From the NCBI GenBank assembly GCA_016841045.1, contig JAENZX010000026.1, positions 1 through 49,038 on the forward strand: a DNA stretch of 49,038 nt. Reading direction: 5' to 3'. Within the stretch, counting starts at the first letter, position 1. Every line of letters starts with the position of its first letter. The translations under genes and the position numbers were made by a program. This stretch comes from Thermincola carboxydiphila (lineage in GTDB: Bacteria > Bacillota > Thermincolia > Thermincolales > UBA2595). This document shows positions 19,561 through 27,620 of the stretch, one piece after another. The notes beneath the pieces were generated by a model that saw nothing but the letters and a program-made list of their open reading frames with translations, did not search any database and was not told the DNA's origin.

Positions 19561-20286
19561 TTATTTTCTATTCTGCTTGCCGAATTGTTTTTTGAGTTGA
19601 CTGTCTATTTCCTGTAAGGCTTTATTAGCTTCGGAAGGATTTTGTCCCAATTTCACAGCTTTTTCGAGGGGTATTCTGGCATTTTGATATTGCCCCAGCT
19701 TAAAATAAGCCATCCCCAAATAAAAGCTTGCTGGTCCTGAACCGGAATCTACCTCTGCAGCCACTTTAAGATTTTTTGCAGCTTTTGCATAATCACCGGT
19801 TTTAAAATAAGCTATGCCAAGATTGTAATAAAGTAACCTTGGCTGAAAAACCGGATTAAAACTCACCACTTTTTCGAGAAGCGGTATTGCATTCTGATAA
19901 TCCTTCATATCTACTTTAATTAGACCCATGTACAACAAAGCAGATGTATTTTGTGGATCCTGCTTCAGTATGGATTTATATGTATTAAAGGCATCCCCCG
20001 TTTTTCCCTGGAGATACTGGGAGACAGCCAAGTCAAGCTTTGTATTAATATCGGCTGGATTCAGACTCAGCTTATCTTGTAATAAATCATTACTAAATTG
20101 ATATACGTCACGTCTTTCTGTTTTCAGCCAGTCGCTGGCAAACAAATAATAAGCACCGGCACTGATAATTAAAGTGAAAATAATTACTAGAGTAAACGCT
20201 TTCCCCTTTCCAATTCTGATTTCAGAGAGCATAAGGTTCAACTCCGTAATATATTTTAATTGCGCAGATTGAGAAAAGCTGCTCAT
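19561..20286 (-). CDS. Membrane-anchored TPR protein (cassette 2, first gene of a transcript)
   Basis: A 241-residue single-pass protein: short cytoplasmic tail, transmembrane helix (AFTLVIIFTLIISAGAYYLF, about 33-53), then three to four TPR units (ALLYMGLIKVDMKDYQNA, LYYNLGIAYFKTGDYAKA, ASFYLGMAYFKLGQYQNA). It is homologous to the other two cassette TPR proteins by anchor position and repeats. An AT-rich upstream region with a TATAAT box and a terminator further up (20458-20490) suggest that transcription of cassettes 2 and 3 and the giant cytochrome starts here. The ribosome site before ATG 20286 is weak; an ATG at codon 20 of this frame is an alternative but would shorten the cytoplasmic tail. 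Confidence 0.85.
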   Translation of the reverse strand: MSSFSQSAQLKYITELNLMLSEIRIGKGKAFTLVIIFTLIISAGAYYLFASDWLKTERRDVYQFSNDLLQDKLSLNPADINTKLDLAVSQYLQGKTGDAFNTYKSILKQDPQNTSALLYMGLIKVDMKDYQNAIPLLEKVVSFNPVFQPRLLYYNLGIAYFKTGDYAKAAKNLKVAAEVDSGSGPASFYLGMAYFKLGQYQNARIPLEKAVKLGQNPSEANKALQEIDSQLKKQFGKQNRK

Positions 20287-20370
20287 CCTATATATATATT
20301 AGATACTTAAGCCAATTTCCCTCTAAAACAGATATTTTTTCACATCTTATTTATACATCTATACATATAT

Positions 20371-20376
20371 ATTATA
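20371..20376 (-). promoter_or_regulatory. Candidate -10 box for the cassette 2-3 transcript
   Basis: TATAAT on the minus strand, 85 bases before the TPR start and just after the terminator of the previous unit. No good -35 box is visible at 17 bases, so the call rests mainly on the -10 match in a very AT-rich stretch. Confidence 0.35.
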
Positions 20377-20457
20377 ATTTAAAAAAATACTTTTTGGAAT
20401 ACCTTTTATTAGCAATCACTACTACTTAGGCCAAATTAAACAAAGTAAAATTCGTTG

Positions 20458-20490
20458 AAAAAGGGCCAGAAGTTCAATCCCGGCCCTTTA
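20458..20490 (-). terminator. Rho-independent terminator after hexaheme gene of cassette 1
   Basis: Stem AAGGGCC/GGCCCTT with a run of T on the minus-strand side (CCCTTTTT), about 19 bases past the stop at 20509. It separates cassette 1 from cassettes 2 and 3. Confidence 0.8.
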
Positions 20491-20508
20491 ATATTCCTGA
20501 TACCCATT

Positions 20509-21582
20509 TTACCAACCGGTATCGTAATTTCCGTTATACTTGTTAAATTCAGCAGAGCCGTGACATTTAACACAGACTTCACGCTCAGGTAGTCTGAGCA
20601 GCGCACTCTGATTCGCATCATACACGTAACTGGAAACCGAGTTGTACGTCTTAAAACGCGGAAAGCCAACACTTACATTAACTGAACTTCCATGAGCTCG
20701 ATGACATGTCATACAATTAATTCTCCACTGCAGCATGCCGGTTCCAGTCCCTTTTGTATCGGTAGGCATCGGTAATCCAAAGCCAAGGTCAGTTGAAAAT
20801 ATCTGTTCATAAACAGCTACCCCAACCTTGTGCATATACTTAAACTCAGGTGGCGCCATACCGTTACTTGTGCTAGTTGACCCTGTCCTGATATCACCTT
20901 CTGTATTGAACATAGAATGGCAGCCTCCACACCATTCATTAAACCCGGCTCCATACGCCAGAGGCAAATTTGTTTGTCCATAATCAATGGACATATAAAC
21001 ATACCTTGGTACACCATCAAGAAGTGTCTTTTTGAGAAGTCTCGGATTTCGGTATGGCGTTTTTGGATACTGACCGCCGCTATGTGGATCATGACAGGAA
21101 CTACACTTGAAGGTGCCAGTCCAACTAGCTCCTCCCGGTATATCACCGTCCTCCAGCTGAGATAACTGCCCCAAGCGAAGTGCTTTTTCAATACTATGTA
21201 CCGAAGTGTTATCGTAGACCTTATTTGCTATGTAAGATCTACTGGGATCAATACTCTTTTCAAAGCCGCCTGCATATGAAGGCCTTGAGACCCCACCTTG
21301 CCCGACTATCATTCCAACTTCAACATCATATCCGCTTGTAGCAGCCCTACCCTCCCCGTGACAGTAATAACACAAGTCTGTTTCGGTAGGTCCTAACGCA
21401 AGCAGATTATCCGCCTGAGCAAAATGAACTACATGACAGGAACTACAACTCTCGGAATTTGAGGTAAACTCGCCATGGAAATACACTGACGCAAAAACAG
21501 GGGTGCGGCCGGAAAGAAGATTAAGTGCCAACAGCATTCCTACTAGTACCAACATAGTTGCAAAGCATTTTGAAAACCTCAT
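20509..21582 (-). CDS. Secreted hexaheme c-type cytochrome without Fn3 domain (cassette 1)
   Basis: A 357-residue protein: signal peptide (residues 8-31), then directly the heme domain with CSSCH, CYYCH, CSSCH, CGGCH, CMTCH and CVKCH. It matches the other two hexaheme proteins in layout (HGEF-S..S-SCSSCH entry, YDVEVGMI after heme 2, CHDPHSGG at heme 3) but lacks their Fn3-like N-domain and the final CHKK, so it is the most diverged copy. ATG at 21582 follows GGCGGTGG. It ends a unit headed by the 17-heme cytochrome, followed by a strong terminator. Probably the wall-zone electron carrier of cassette 1. Confidence 0.9.
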   Translation of the reverse strand: MRFSKCFATMLVLVGMLLALNLLSGRTPVFASVYFHGEFTSNSESCSSCHVVHFAQADNLLALGPTETDLCYYCHGEGRAATSGYDVEVGMIVGQGGVSRPSYAGGFEKSIDPSRSYIANKVYDNTSVHSIEKALRLGQLSQLEDGDIPGGASWTGTFKCSSCHDPHSGGQYPKTPYRNPRLLKKTLLDGVPRYVYMSIDYGQTNLPLAYGAGFNEWCGGCHSMFNTEGDIRTGSTSTSNGMAPPEFKYMHKVGVAVYEQIFSTDLGFGLPMPTDTKGTGTGMLQWRINCMTCHRAHGSSVNVSVGFPRFKTYNSVSSYVYDANQSALLRLPEREVCVKCHGSAEFNKYNGNYDTGW

Positions 21583-21626
21583 TTCACCACCGCCTTTGCC
21601 GAAATATCATAAAAATTAATTAACTA

Positions 21627-22619
21627 TTAAATCTCGTATACCAACACTCGTGACTTACCAAACTCAGTTACATAAAGGCGCCCTCTATTATCTATAAATA
21701 CCGAAGTGGGTAGATTAATTGTATCATTTACCCTTGAATTCCAATTTTGAGGTTCCGCATTTCTAAACCTACGGGTTACCGATCCTTCTCTGTTTGTTAT
21801 TGAGATAGAATTAATAAGCCCTTCCGCAGTAAAAAGGTTTCCCTCACCGTCAAACGCAATTCCCCGAGGTACGGAGTATTTCCCTTCCCCCAAAAGGTCA
21901 TGTCCGGTTAAAATTTGAATTAACAGTCCTTGCGAACTAAACACCTGTATCCTATTGTTGTTGGAATCGGCAACATAAACTTTGTTATCATCTGTAACAT
22001 AAATAGAGTATGGATAATAAAACTCACCAGGAGCCATGCCTTTCCCACCAAAGGATCTTATCTTTTTGCCATTAATATCAAAAACCAGCACTTGCATTGT
22101 GCCTTTGTCCAATACAAAGAATCGCTTGTCTCTGTAAAAAATACTGCATGGTTCAATAATAAGACCTTCTGCAAAGTAGCCCGTGAACTTCCCTTTTATG
22201 TCATATACGTGAATTTTTTTTGTACCCACATCGGCCACTAATATTTTATTATCAGAAAAAGAGATGCTGACAGGGTATACAAGTTTGCCGCGGCCAGCAG
22301 TACCAAACTCCGATAAATATCTTCCTGTATAATTAAATACTGCTATCCTCCCGTTGTTCGTATCCGCCACAAAAATTTTATTATCCCTCACCACTGTGTG
22401 AGACGGACGTCTAAAATTAATACCGTTACCACCATAAATGGAGTATAAATAACGTGGCTGGCCTTTGGCAGGCACATATTCAGCTAACCAGTCCCTAGGA
22501 CTCTTTCTTGAAAAGTACCACCAACCGAAAATCAGCAGTTCCAGAAGTACAATAATTAATGCTGCATTAAGAACACGGTTCAAGGTTACCTTTTCATTCA
22601 AATCAACCAATTTTACCAC
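21627..22619 (-). CDS. Membrane-anchored NHL-repeat beta-propeller protein (cassette 1)
   Basis: About 330 residues with one transmembrane helix (VLNAALIIVLLELLIFGWWYF) and about six NHL blades (IFVADTNNGRIAVF, VYVADSNNNRIQVF, LYVTEFGKSRVLVYEI). The entry motif RYLYSIYGGNGINFRRP is shared with the other cassette copies, but the last blade ends VLVYEI rather than IQVWGY, in keeping with the diverged state of cassette 1. The GTG at 22619 is used; a TTG three codons later has a better-spaced GGGGTGG. It lies between the TPR gene (47 bases) and the hexaheme gene (44 bases). Non-catalytic scaffold inferred. Confidence 0.88.
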   Translation of the reverse strand: MVKLVDLNEKVTLNRVLNAALIIVLLELLIFGWWYFSRKSPRDWLAEYVPAKGQPRYLYSIYGGNGINFRRPSHTVVRDNKIFVADTNNGRIAVFNYTGRYLSEFGTAGRGKLVYPVSISFSDNKILVADVGTKKIHVYDIKGKFTGYFAEGLIIEPCSIFYRDKRFFVLDKGTMQVLVFDINGKKIRSFGGKGMAPGEFYYPYSIYVTDDNKVYVADSNNNRIQVFSSQGLLIQILTGHDLLGEGKYSVPRGIAFDGEGNLFTAEGLINSISITNREGSVTRRFRNAEPQNWNSRVNDTINLPTSVFIDNRGRLYVTEFGKSRVLVYEI

Positions 22620-22666
22620 CCCGAACGATACCGGAGTTTGTACACCTCCCGCTTATTAAGGATTTA

Positions 22667-23314
22667 TTATTTAGTATCCAGCGATTTTTTCAGATTAATA
22701 GCATCCTGATAACCAGGAACATACTTGAGCGCTATTTCAATATTCTTTAAGGCTTCATCCTTTTTTCCGGTATCAATATATATCCTGGCAAGCTCAAGGT
22801 AGACATCCGCTGACCCAGGCTTAATTTTTAGGGCCATTTGATAACTCTTTACAGCTTTATCATATTCTTTCAACTTTTGATACGCAAGTCCTAAATTACA
22901 TTGGCCGAGAAAATGAAACGGAAATTCTTTAACAAGTGGTTCAAGAATATCTACCGCCTTTTGGTATTGCCCAACCTCCCGGTAGCCAAACCCAAGGCCA
23001 AACCTTGCCGCCTGGCTCTGGGGGTCCAACTTGTACGCTGTCTCAAACTCCCTTAAACCCTCATTTCGCTGTCCTCTGGCAAGAAACTGAAAACCAAGTG
23101 CAACATGGGCTTCTGCATTATTGGGGTTATTTATTACAACATTGTGTATTCGTTGAAAATCAAATTCAGATTTAGTTACCGTTTCTTCTGTTTTCCAGAA
23201 AAATTTGTTTCCTATAGTGACTCCAATAGGAATTAACACAATTGCGAGTACAACTATTATTAGAAGTGCATACTTAAGTTTAATATTTCGTTCACCAATG
23301 TCAGAATGACTCAT
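22667..23314 (-). CDS. Membrane-anchored TPR protein (cassette 1)
   Basis: About 215 residues: short N-tail, transmembrane helix (YALLIIVVLAIVLIPIGVTIG), a conserved KFFWKTEE-type stretch also seen as KEWFWIENK in cassette 3, then about four TPR units ending DVYLELARIYIDTGKKDEAL. ATG at 23314 is preferred to an in-frame ATG at 23353 because GGAGG motifs lie just before it. It follows the 17-heme gene by 61 bases, so the cassette 1 transcript reads 17-heme, TPR, NHL, hexaheme. Likely extracytoplasmic protein-binding partner; assembly of the neighbouring cytochromes is a reasonable but unproven role. Confidence 0.88.
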   Translation of the reverse strand: MSHSDIGERNIKLKYALLIIVVLAIVLIPIGVTIGNKFFWKTEETVTKSEFDFQRIHNVVINNPNNAEAHVALGFQFLARGQRNEGLREFETAYKLDPQSQAARFGLGFGYREVGQYQKAVDILEPLVKEFPFHFLGQCNLGLAYQKLKEYDKAVKSYQMALKIKPGSADVYLELARIYIDTGKKDEALKNIEIALKYVPGYQDAINLKKSLDTK

Positions 23315-23375
23315 AACCTCCGCACCTCCATGCCAGGTCTTGAAACCCTGCATGTCAACTCATTTAAAAAATATT

Positions 23376-24908
23376 TTAGTTTTTCTTAAAAATCCTGACT
23401 TGTTTATTAATGGTTTCTGAGATTGGTTCCCTTTTATAATCAGGTACCTTTGTAGATATTCCAGAATCCTTATTTTCCGTTCTTGGTGGTATAAGCCTGT
23501 GAATGTCATAATTCTTTGACTGCTTAAGCTTCTTACCGTGGCACTTGAGACACAATCCGTCCTTAGGAATGAGCAGGAATTTCCTATTATTTGTCCCGTG
23601 GGGTCCATGACAACTGGCACAATGCATTTCGCCTCCATGCCAGGCATCCTTGTACTCGGTGCCTACAGGGTGATTATATCTGGCTAGTCCTATGTCCGTA
23701 TGACACGTGTTGCACAATACCTCCTGTTGCCTCCACAACAGGGGCTTCCACTCAGAACCATGCGGTACATGACAGTTTGTACAGGCTCCCAGCCCGCCCC
23801 TCCCCCTGGCTCTTGTAGCATGCTTTAGCTTTTCATATGTACTTTTAAGTCCCAAATGACAAAGATAGCAAAGTTCATTACCTGGCTTTTTTACAAGGTT
23901 TGGAGACGGAGCAACATGAGGGTCATGACATCCATCACAATGAAGCAGCCCATTCCCAACCGGGTGATGCGACGGGCTCTGGAATTCATTCTTTATTTTA
24001 AAATGACACTTATAACACAGGTCTGTTCGCGACTCAGGAAGCAGTGCAGGTTTGGCCGACGCATGCGGCAGATGACAGCTGGTACATTTTGCTTTTACAG
24101 GAGTATGGACATAACCAGTTTTAAGCCGCTCTCCCAAACCAACATGGCACGCCAGACAAAGACCATTTCCAGGGATAAGCAAAAGCTTATCACCAGGCGT
24201 TGCATGCGCACCGTGACAGTTAGTGCATTCCCCGGTATTAAAAGGCTTATGCTGAACAGGAAGATTCAGTTCGTTTTTCCTGTCGAAATGGCAGGTGTAA
24301 CAAAGCTGTTTCCCTGGCAGCTTAGTCATTCCCTTATATTTGGAAGCATGAGGAACGTGACAGTCAGAACATGCTCCTATCTCATATGGTTTATGTTGAT
24401 ACCGAAAATTATAAACTAAATCCATCTTGTGGCATGCGGTACACAATTCTTTCGGCGAAGTCCTTAGCAAATGCTGGAAGTTGGATGAATGAGGATCGTG
24501 ACAATCCACACAATGTCCCAGTTGGTAAGGCTTATGCTGATAAGAATAAGTTGCTTTATCCAACCTGTTAAAATGGCAGGTAAAACAAAGTTGGTCCAAA
24601 TCTACTACATATTCATGCCTTCCTGTTCCAACCGTATGAGGGACATGGCAGTCTCTACAGTACCAGTTCGTGAACGGAGCATGCTGGTACGGTTTAAGAA
24701 AATCCCGGCTTTTATCAGAATGGCATAAACCACAAACCTTTTTGTCGTTTTCACGGCTGGGAAGTTTCGGTTCGCCTACAGAAGTCTCCTGAAGAATATA
24801 GTGCTGCAGAATGTCGCTTATATAGCTTCGAATTGCTGGTAATGATAGCAGTACACTAAGCATAATCAGCACAGACAGACCGAAGACCAAAATCCTGTTT
24901 TGTCCCAT
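23376..24908 (-). CDS. 17-heme paired-CXXCH c-type cytochrome
   Basis: A 510-residue protein with an N-terminal signal anchor (ILVFGLSVLIMLSVLLSL) and 17 CXXCH motifs: CGLCH, CRDCH, CFTCH, CVDCH, CTACH, CSDCH, CYTCH, CTNCH, CLACH, CTSCH, CYKCH, CDGCH, CYLCH, CTNCH, CNTCH, CASCH and CLKCH. Two motif types alternate with a unit of about 45 residues: C-x-CH-x-PH-(A/G)(S/T) and (L/E)LCYTCH-type, with HKPF/HKPY between. This is the doubled-CXXCH repeat known from extracellular cytochromes. At about one heme per 30 residues it could form a long wire-like chain. No enzyme domain. It begins its own transcript after a terminator, AGGAG nine bases before ATG, and leads cassette 1. The C-tail of about 50 residues is heme-free and basic. 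Confidence 0.93.
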   Translation of the reverse strand: MGQNRILVFGLSVLIMLSVLLSLPAIRSYISDILQHYILQETSVGEPKLPSRENDKKVCGLCHSDKSRDFLKPYQHAPFTNWYCRDCHVPHTVGTGRHEYVVDLDQLCFTCHFNRLDKATYSYQHKPYQLGHCVDCHDPHSSNFQHLLRTSPKELCTACHKMDLVYNFRYQHKPYEIGACSDCHVPHASKYKGMTKLPGKQLCYTCHFDRKNELNLPVQHKPFNTGECTNCHGAHATPGDKLLLIPGNGLCLACHVGLGERLKTGYVHTPVKAKCTSCHLPHASAKPALLPESRTDLCYKCHFKIKNEFQSPSHHPVGNGLLHCDGCHDPHVAPSPNLVKKPGNELCYLCHLGLKSTYEKLKHATRARGRGGLGACTNCHVPHGSEWKPLLWRQQEVLCNTCHTDIGLARYNHPVGTEYKDAWHGGEMHCASCHGPHGTNNRKFLLIPKDGLCLKCHGKKLKQSKNYDIHRLIPPRTENKDSGISTKVPDYKREPISETINKQVRIFKKN

Positions 24909-24998
24909 TTGGGCAGGCTCCTTTCGCCGAAGTTGATATCCGGCGACTATTCAGTGATTTCCATGAGAAATAATTGGAAAACCTGTATTTCATAAAAC

Positions 24999-25004
24999 AT
25001 TATA
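24999..25004 (-). promoter_or_regulatory. Candidate -10 box for the 17-heme/cassette 1 transcript
   Basis: TATAAT on the minus strand within GTATATAATG, 91 bases before the start at 24908 and downstream of the terminator at 25138-25162. The -35 region is weak (TTTCTA at 16 bases). No riboswitch fold was recognised in the leader. Confidence 0.4.
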
Positions 25005-25137
25005 TACTAAGGCAAAAAGCTAGAAACCGCTTGACTACAGGCAGTTTACACTTTAAGGAATTCGCCGTTAATGATAAAAGTTCCTTCCTTTTCATTGTCT
25101 TTTTTTACGACATTAAGACGAGCCCGCTTTGATTAAA

Positions 25138-25162
25138 GAAGCAGGGGCTACACCCCTGCTTC
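25138..25162 (-). terminator. Rho-independent terminator after the 12-heme gene
   Basis: Perfect 10-bp stem GAAGCAGGGG/CCCCTGCTTC, 5-base loop, followed by TTT on the minus strand, 28 bases after the stop at 25190. Confidence 0.8.
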
Positions 25163-25189
25163 TAATATCACATGATTATTAAACTTAAT

Positions 25190-26275
25190 TTAAAGCTTAT
25201 TCGTATGGCACTTCGAACAATGTGTCGTGTCATGACAGTCCCAGCACCCCTCGTTAACTACACCTTTTTCTTTCACGATTTCGGGATGTATCTTTCGCCA
25301 ATCGGGCGGATGTAATTTAGAGAAGGTGGCTGCAGTCCGTGAATCTGCATTTTTGCTAAAAGAGTCTTGATTGCCATGACATTTTGCACAATAAGTCGGA
25401 ACTGCCCGTTCCTGGATTTCTGCTTTTTGTACATTATGGCAAACCACACAGCCTGAGACATCACGATTTGTGATATTTTGTTTGTGTACCATCTTCCATT
25501 CCTTGCCATGTCCGATAGGCCTGTTCTGATGACAGTCGTAACAGAATACGTTGCCCCTGGCATATCTTGCTACCTGGTCTTTCACAGGTACATCTTTAGC
25601 GTCAAGTGAATAGGAGTGGCACTTGTTGCAGTAAGCTAGGTCAGCTCTGGCCTTCTTACCATGTGTGGTCCCCCAGCCTTTTTCTTTATGATCAGAAGGA
25701 AGGCTGATACTGGTATGACAAGCCTGACACTCCTGGGTAACCTCACGTTTTATATGACACTCAAGACAGACATTCATTTTGGGCTCCGTAAATTCTGGGG
25801 ACATCTGCTGCGCTCCGAATTCAGGTGTCCACATCTTTGCTGCGACAGTTTCAGTAACTTTACGGGCGGCAATATTACCATGGCCAACGCCACTATGACA
25901 ATTCATACATAAAACATTTTTTGCCGCATGTTTGTTATGAGGTACAATTAAGTCTCCCGAAGGAGTAATCTCTCTTCGGCTTGAATGGCATTTGTTGCAG
26001 ACATCGTTACCGATCAATTCATCCATCTTAACTGGGCCTTTTTTGCCAGACATAAGAGATGAGAGAAGTTTCTTAGCTGCATGGCAGTCCACACAGGCAA
26101 CTTGCAGGTGTGATGATGCTTTCCAGGTCGCAAACTCCGGCTTCATAAGATGACATGAAGCACAAAACTCTGGGTTTTTGACAATACGGGAAACACCAAA
26201 AGTACCCAACAGCACAGCAAATATTAATCCGCTGACTAAAATAAGCACTTTATACCGAGTGACGGTTGATGCCAT
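25190..26275 (-). CDS. NapC/NirT-like 12-heme membrane cytochrome c
   Basis: A 361-residue protein with one N-terminal transmembrane helix (residues 9-29) right before the first heme, the layout of NapC/NirT/NrfH quinol dehydrogenases. Motifs: CASCH with MKPEF-TWK-SSH, CVDCH, CNKCH, CMNCH, CLECH, CQACH, CNKCH, CYDCH, CVVCH, CAKCH, CWDCH and CSKCH. Classic NapC/NrfH carry four hemes; the eight extra motifs make this an extended form, possibly a fused quinol dehydrogenase and electron-storage domain. It follows its 10-heme paralog by 108 bases and ends at a terminator. Inferred role: takes electrons from menaquinol and passes them to the extracytoplasmic cytochromes. Confidence 0.92.
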   Translation of the reverse strand: MASTVTRYKVLILVSGLIFAVLLGTFGVSRIVKNPEFCASCHLMKPEFATWKASSHLQVACVDCHAAKKLLSSLMSGKKGPVKMDELIGNDVCNKCHSSRREITPSGDLIVPHNKHAAKNVLCMNCHSGVGHGNIAARKVTETVAAKMWTPEFGAQQMSPEFTEPKMNVCLECHIKREVTQECQACHTSISLPSDHKEKGWGTTHGKKARADLAYCNKCHSYSLDAKDVPVKDQVARYARGNVFCYDCHQNRPIGHGKEWKMVHKQNITNRDVSGCVVCHNVQKAEIQERAVPTYCAKCHGNQDSFSKNADSRTAATFSKLHPPDWRKIHPEIVKEKGVVNEGCWDCHDTTHCSKCHTNKL

Positions 26276-26383
26276 AGCTTATTGTCTCCTCCCCGTGGCG
26301 CTTATGTCAAACAGACACAGTGCACCACAGTACCAAAAGATTGCCCATTTAAAAGAATTCGAATATCGGTAATGGGTAACTAA

Positions 26384-27451
26384 TTATTTAAACCAGTGAC
26401 AGTTGTTGCAGGCTACTTCTTTAGCAGGTGATTTAAGTGGTGCTCCATCAGACTTCTGGATGCTGTGACAAGCAGCACAGTTATTCATTCCTTTACTTGC
26501 TACAGCATTTCTGTGATTCGGCATCCAAACATTCTTATCTTGGTGATCCTTGGGTTTTTTACTGTGGCAATTAATACAGAATTGGTTGCTCCAGGCAAAA
26601 TCTTTAGCCTGAGGACTTACTTTTACAGTATTATTCTTCACACCGTCAGATTTCAAATTCGGGGAAATCCCTATAGCGTGACAGCTTGCACAAGCTTTAA
26701 CGTCTTTAGCAGCATCTTTACCATGGGATCCAAGCCAGGCAGCAGCAGCATGTGACTTAGGTGTAAAGATACTCTTATGGCAGGCCTCACAGGCCCAGGT
26801 CACACTAGTGACACCTTCAACACCGTACTTGGCAGGTGTTATGTGACAGTCAACACAGACATCCATATCAGGTCTGACAAACTCTTTGCTCATGTTCTTA
26901 ACACCATCTGCCGGAGACCATGCGCCAAGGTCGTCGCCTTTTTTAATTACGTTCCGGCTGGCAATATTTCCGTGCGCAACACCCGAATGGCATTTAACAC
27001 ATGCCACGCCTTTTTCACCATGTCTTTCGTGAGGCACTATCAAGTCACCTGATAGAGTAAAGTTTCGGGTTTTTACCGAATGGCACTTTTCACATTGCTC
27101 ATTAGGTAACTCATGCTTCATCTTAATAGGCATTTCTTCCTCATAATGACCACTAAGATAGGCATATAGATGTTTTGTAGCCATTACTTTCTCAATTAAG
27201 ATATTAACGACTCCTTCTTCCATGTGACACTCAACGCAGGAAATGTTGCTGTGGGATGAAGCTTCCCATGTTACGTACTCAGGCTGCATAGCCTCATGAC
27301 ATAACTTGCAGAAACTTGGTGACATGGTCAGTGAAATACCTCCGACGGTAGCCACCAACAGAAAAAGCAGTGTTCCGCTGGCCAGAATAAATAGCTTAAG
27401 CTTGTCTTCAGTTTTCGACAGGTCAAATTTGAATTTGTCGCGTAAACCCAT
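26384..27451 (-). CDS. NapC/NirT-like 10-heme membrane cytochrome c
   Basis: A 355-residue paralog of the 12-heme protein. Transmembrane helix at about 19-41 (LFILASGTLLFLLVATVGGISL), then CKLCH with MQPEYVTWEASSH, CVECH, CEKCH, CVKCH, CVDCH, CEACH, CASCH, CINCH, CAACH and CNNCHWFK at the very end. Shared stretches with the 12-heme copy include SGDLIVPH-(K/R)H and GVAHGNIASR/GVGHGNIAAR. It lacks the final two heme sites of its neighbour. ATG follows GAGGAGG. It is the first cytochrome gene of the locus and lies just after a polyprenyl diphosphate synthase gene, fitting a menaquinol oxidation role; that function is inferred from family layout. Confidence 0.92.
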   Translation of the reverse strand: MGLRDKFKFDLSKTEDKLKLFILASGTLLFLLVATVGGISLTMSPSFCKLCHEAMQPEYVTWEASSHSNISCVECHMEEGVVNILIEKVMATKHLYAYLSGHYEEEMPIKMKHELPNEQCEKCHSVKTRNFTLSGDLIVPHERHGEKGVACVKCHSGVAHGNIASRNVIKKGDDLGAWSPADGVKNMSKEFVRPDMDVCVDCHITPAKYGVEGVTSVTWACEACHKSIFTPKSHAAAAWLGSHGKDAAKDVKACASCHAIGISPNLKSDGVKNNTVKVSPQAKDFAWSNQFCINCHSKKPKDHQDKNVWMPNHRNAVASKGMNNCAACHSIQKSDGAPLKSPAKEVACNNCHWFK

Positions 27452-27501
27452 CTTAAAAAATCCTCCTCACCAATAATTATTCAATCATTACATCAAAACA
27501 A

Positions 27502-27540
27502 AAAGAACCCGTTAATAAGATACAATAAGTCCGGTTCTTT
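27502..27540 (-). terminator. Possible terminator or attenuator between polyprenyl synthase and 10-heme genes
   Basis: Arms AAAGAACC/GGTTCTTT with a long 23-base loop, T-rich (CTTTTTGTTTT) on the minus side, about 80 bases past the synthase stop. Only about 50 bases remain before the cytochrome ATG, so readthrough or a compact promoter there is needed. Confidence 0.45.
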
Positions 27541-27620
27541 CTACGTGAAAATAAATTCTTCGGTAATAACCAAAAACCCTTCTTTTTTCTAGAATTTTTT
27601 AACCAAATCTTAATATTCCT

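Noticed and set aside
23856-24419. A 187-residue plus-strand frame
   Set aside because: Antisense shadow of the 17-heme gene; its Met/Thr/Arg-rich composition arises from antisense CXXCH codons.
24909-25137. Possible c-di-GMP riboswitch in the leader of the 17-heme transcript
   Set aside because: I looked for the conserved GEMM motif cores because c-di-GMP riboswitches often precede multiheme genes, and found none here or before 20286.
7814-27451. CRISPR or simple repeat array suspected from repeated patterns
   Set aside because: The repetition is at the protein level (CXXCH, NHL, Ig, TPR); no regular DNA repeat and spacer structure exists.
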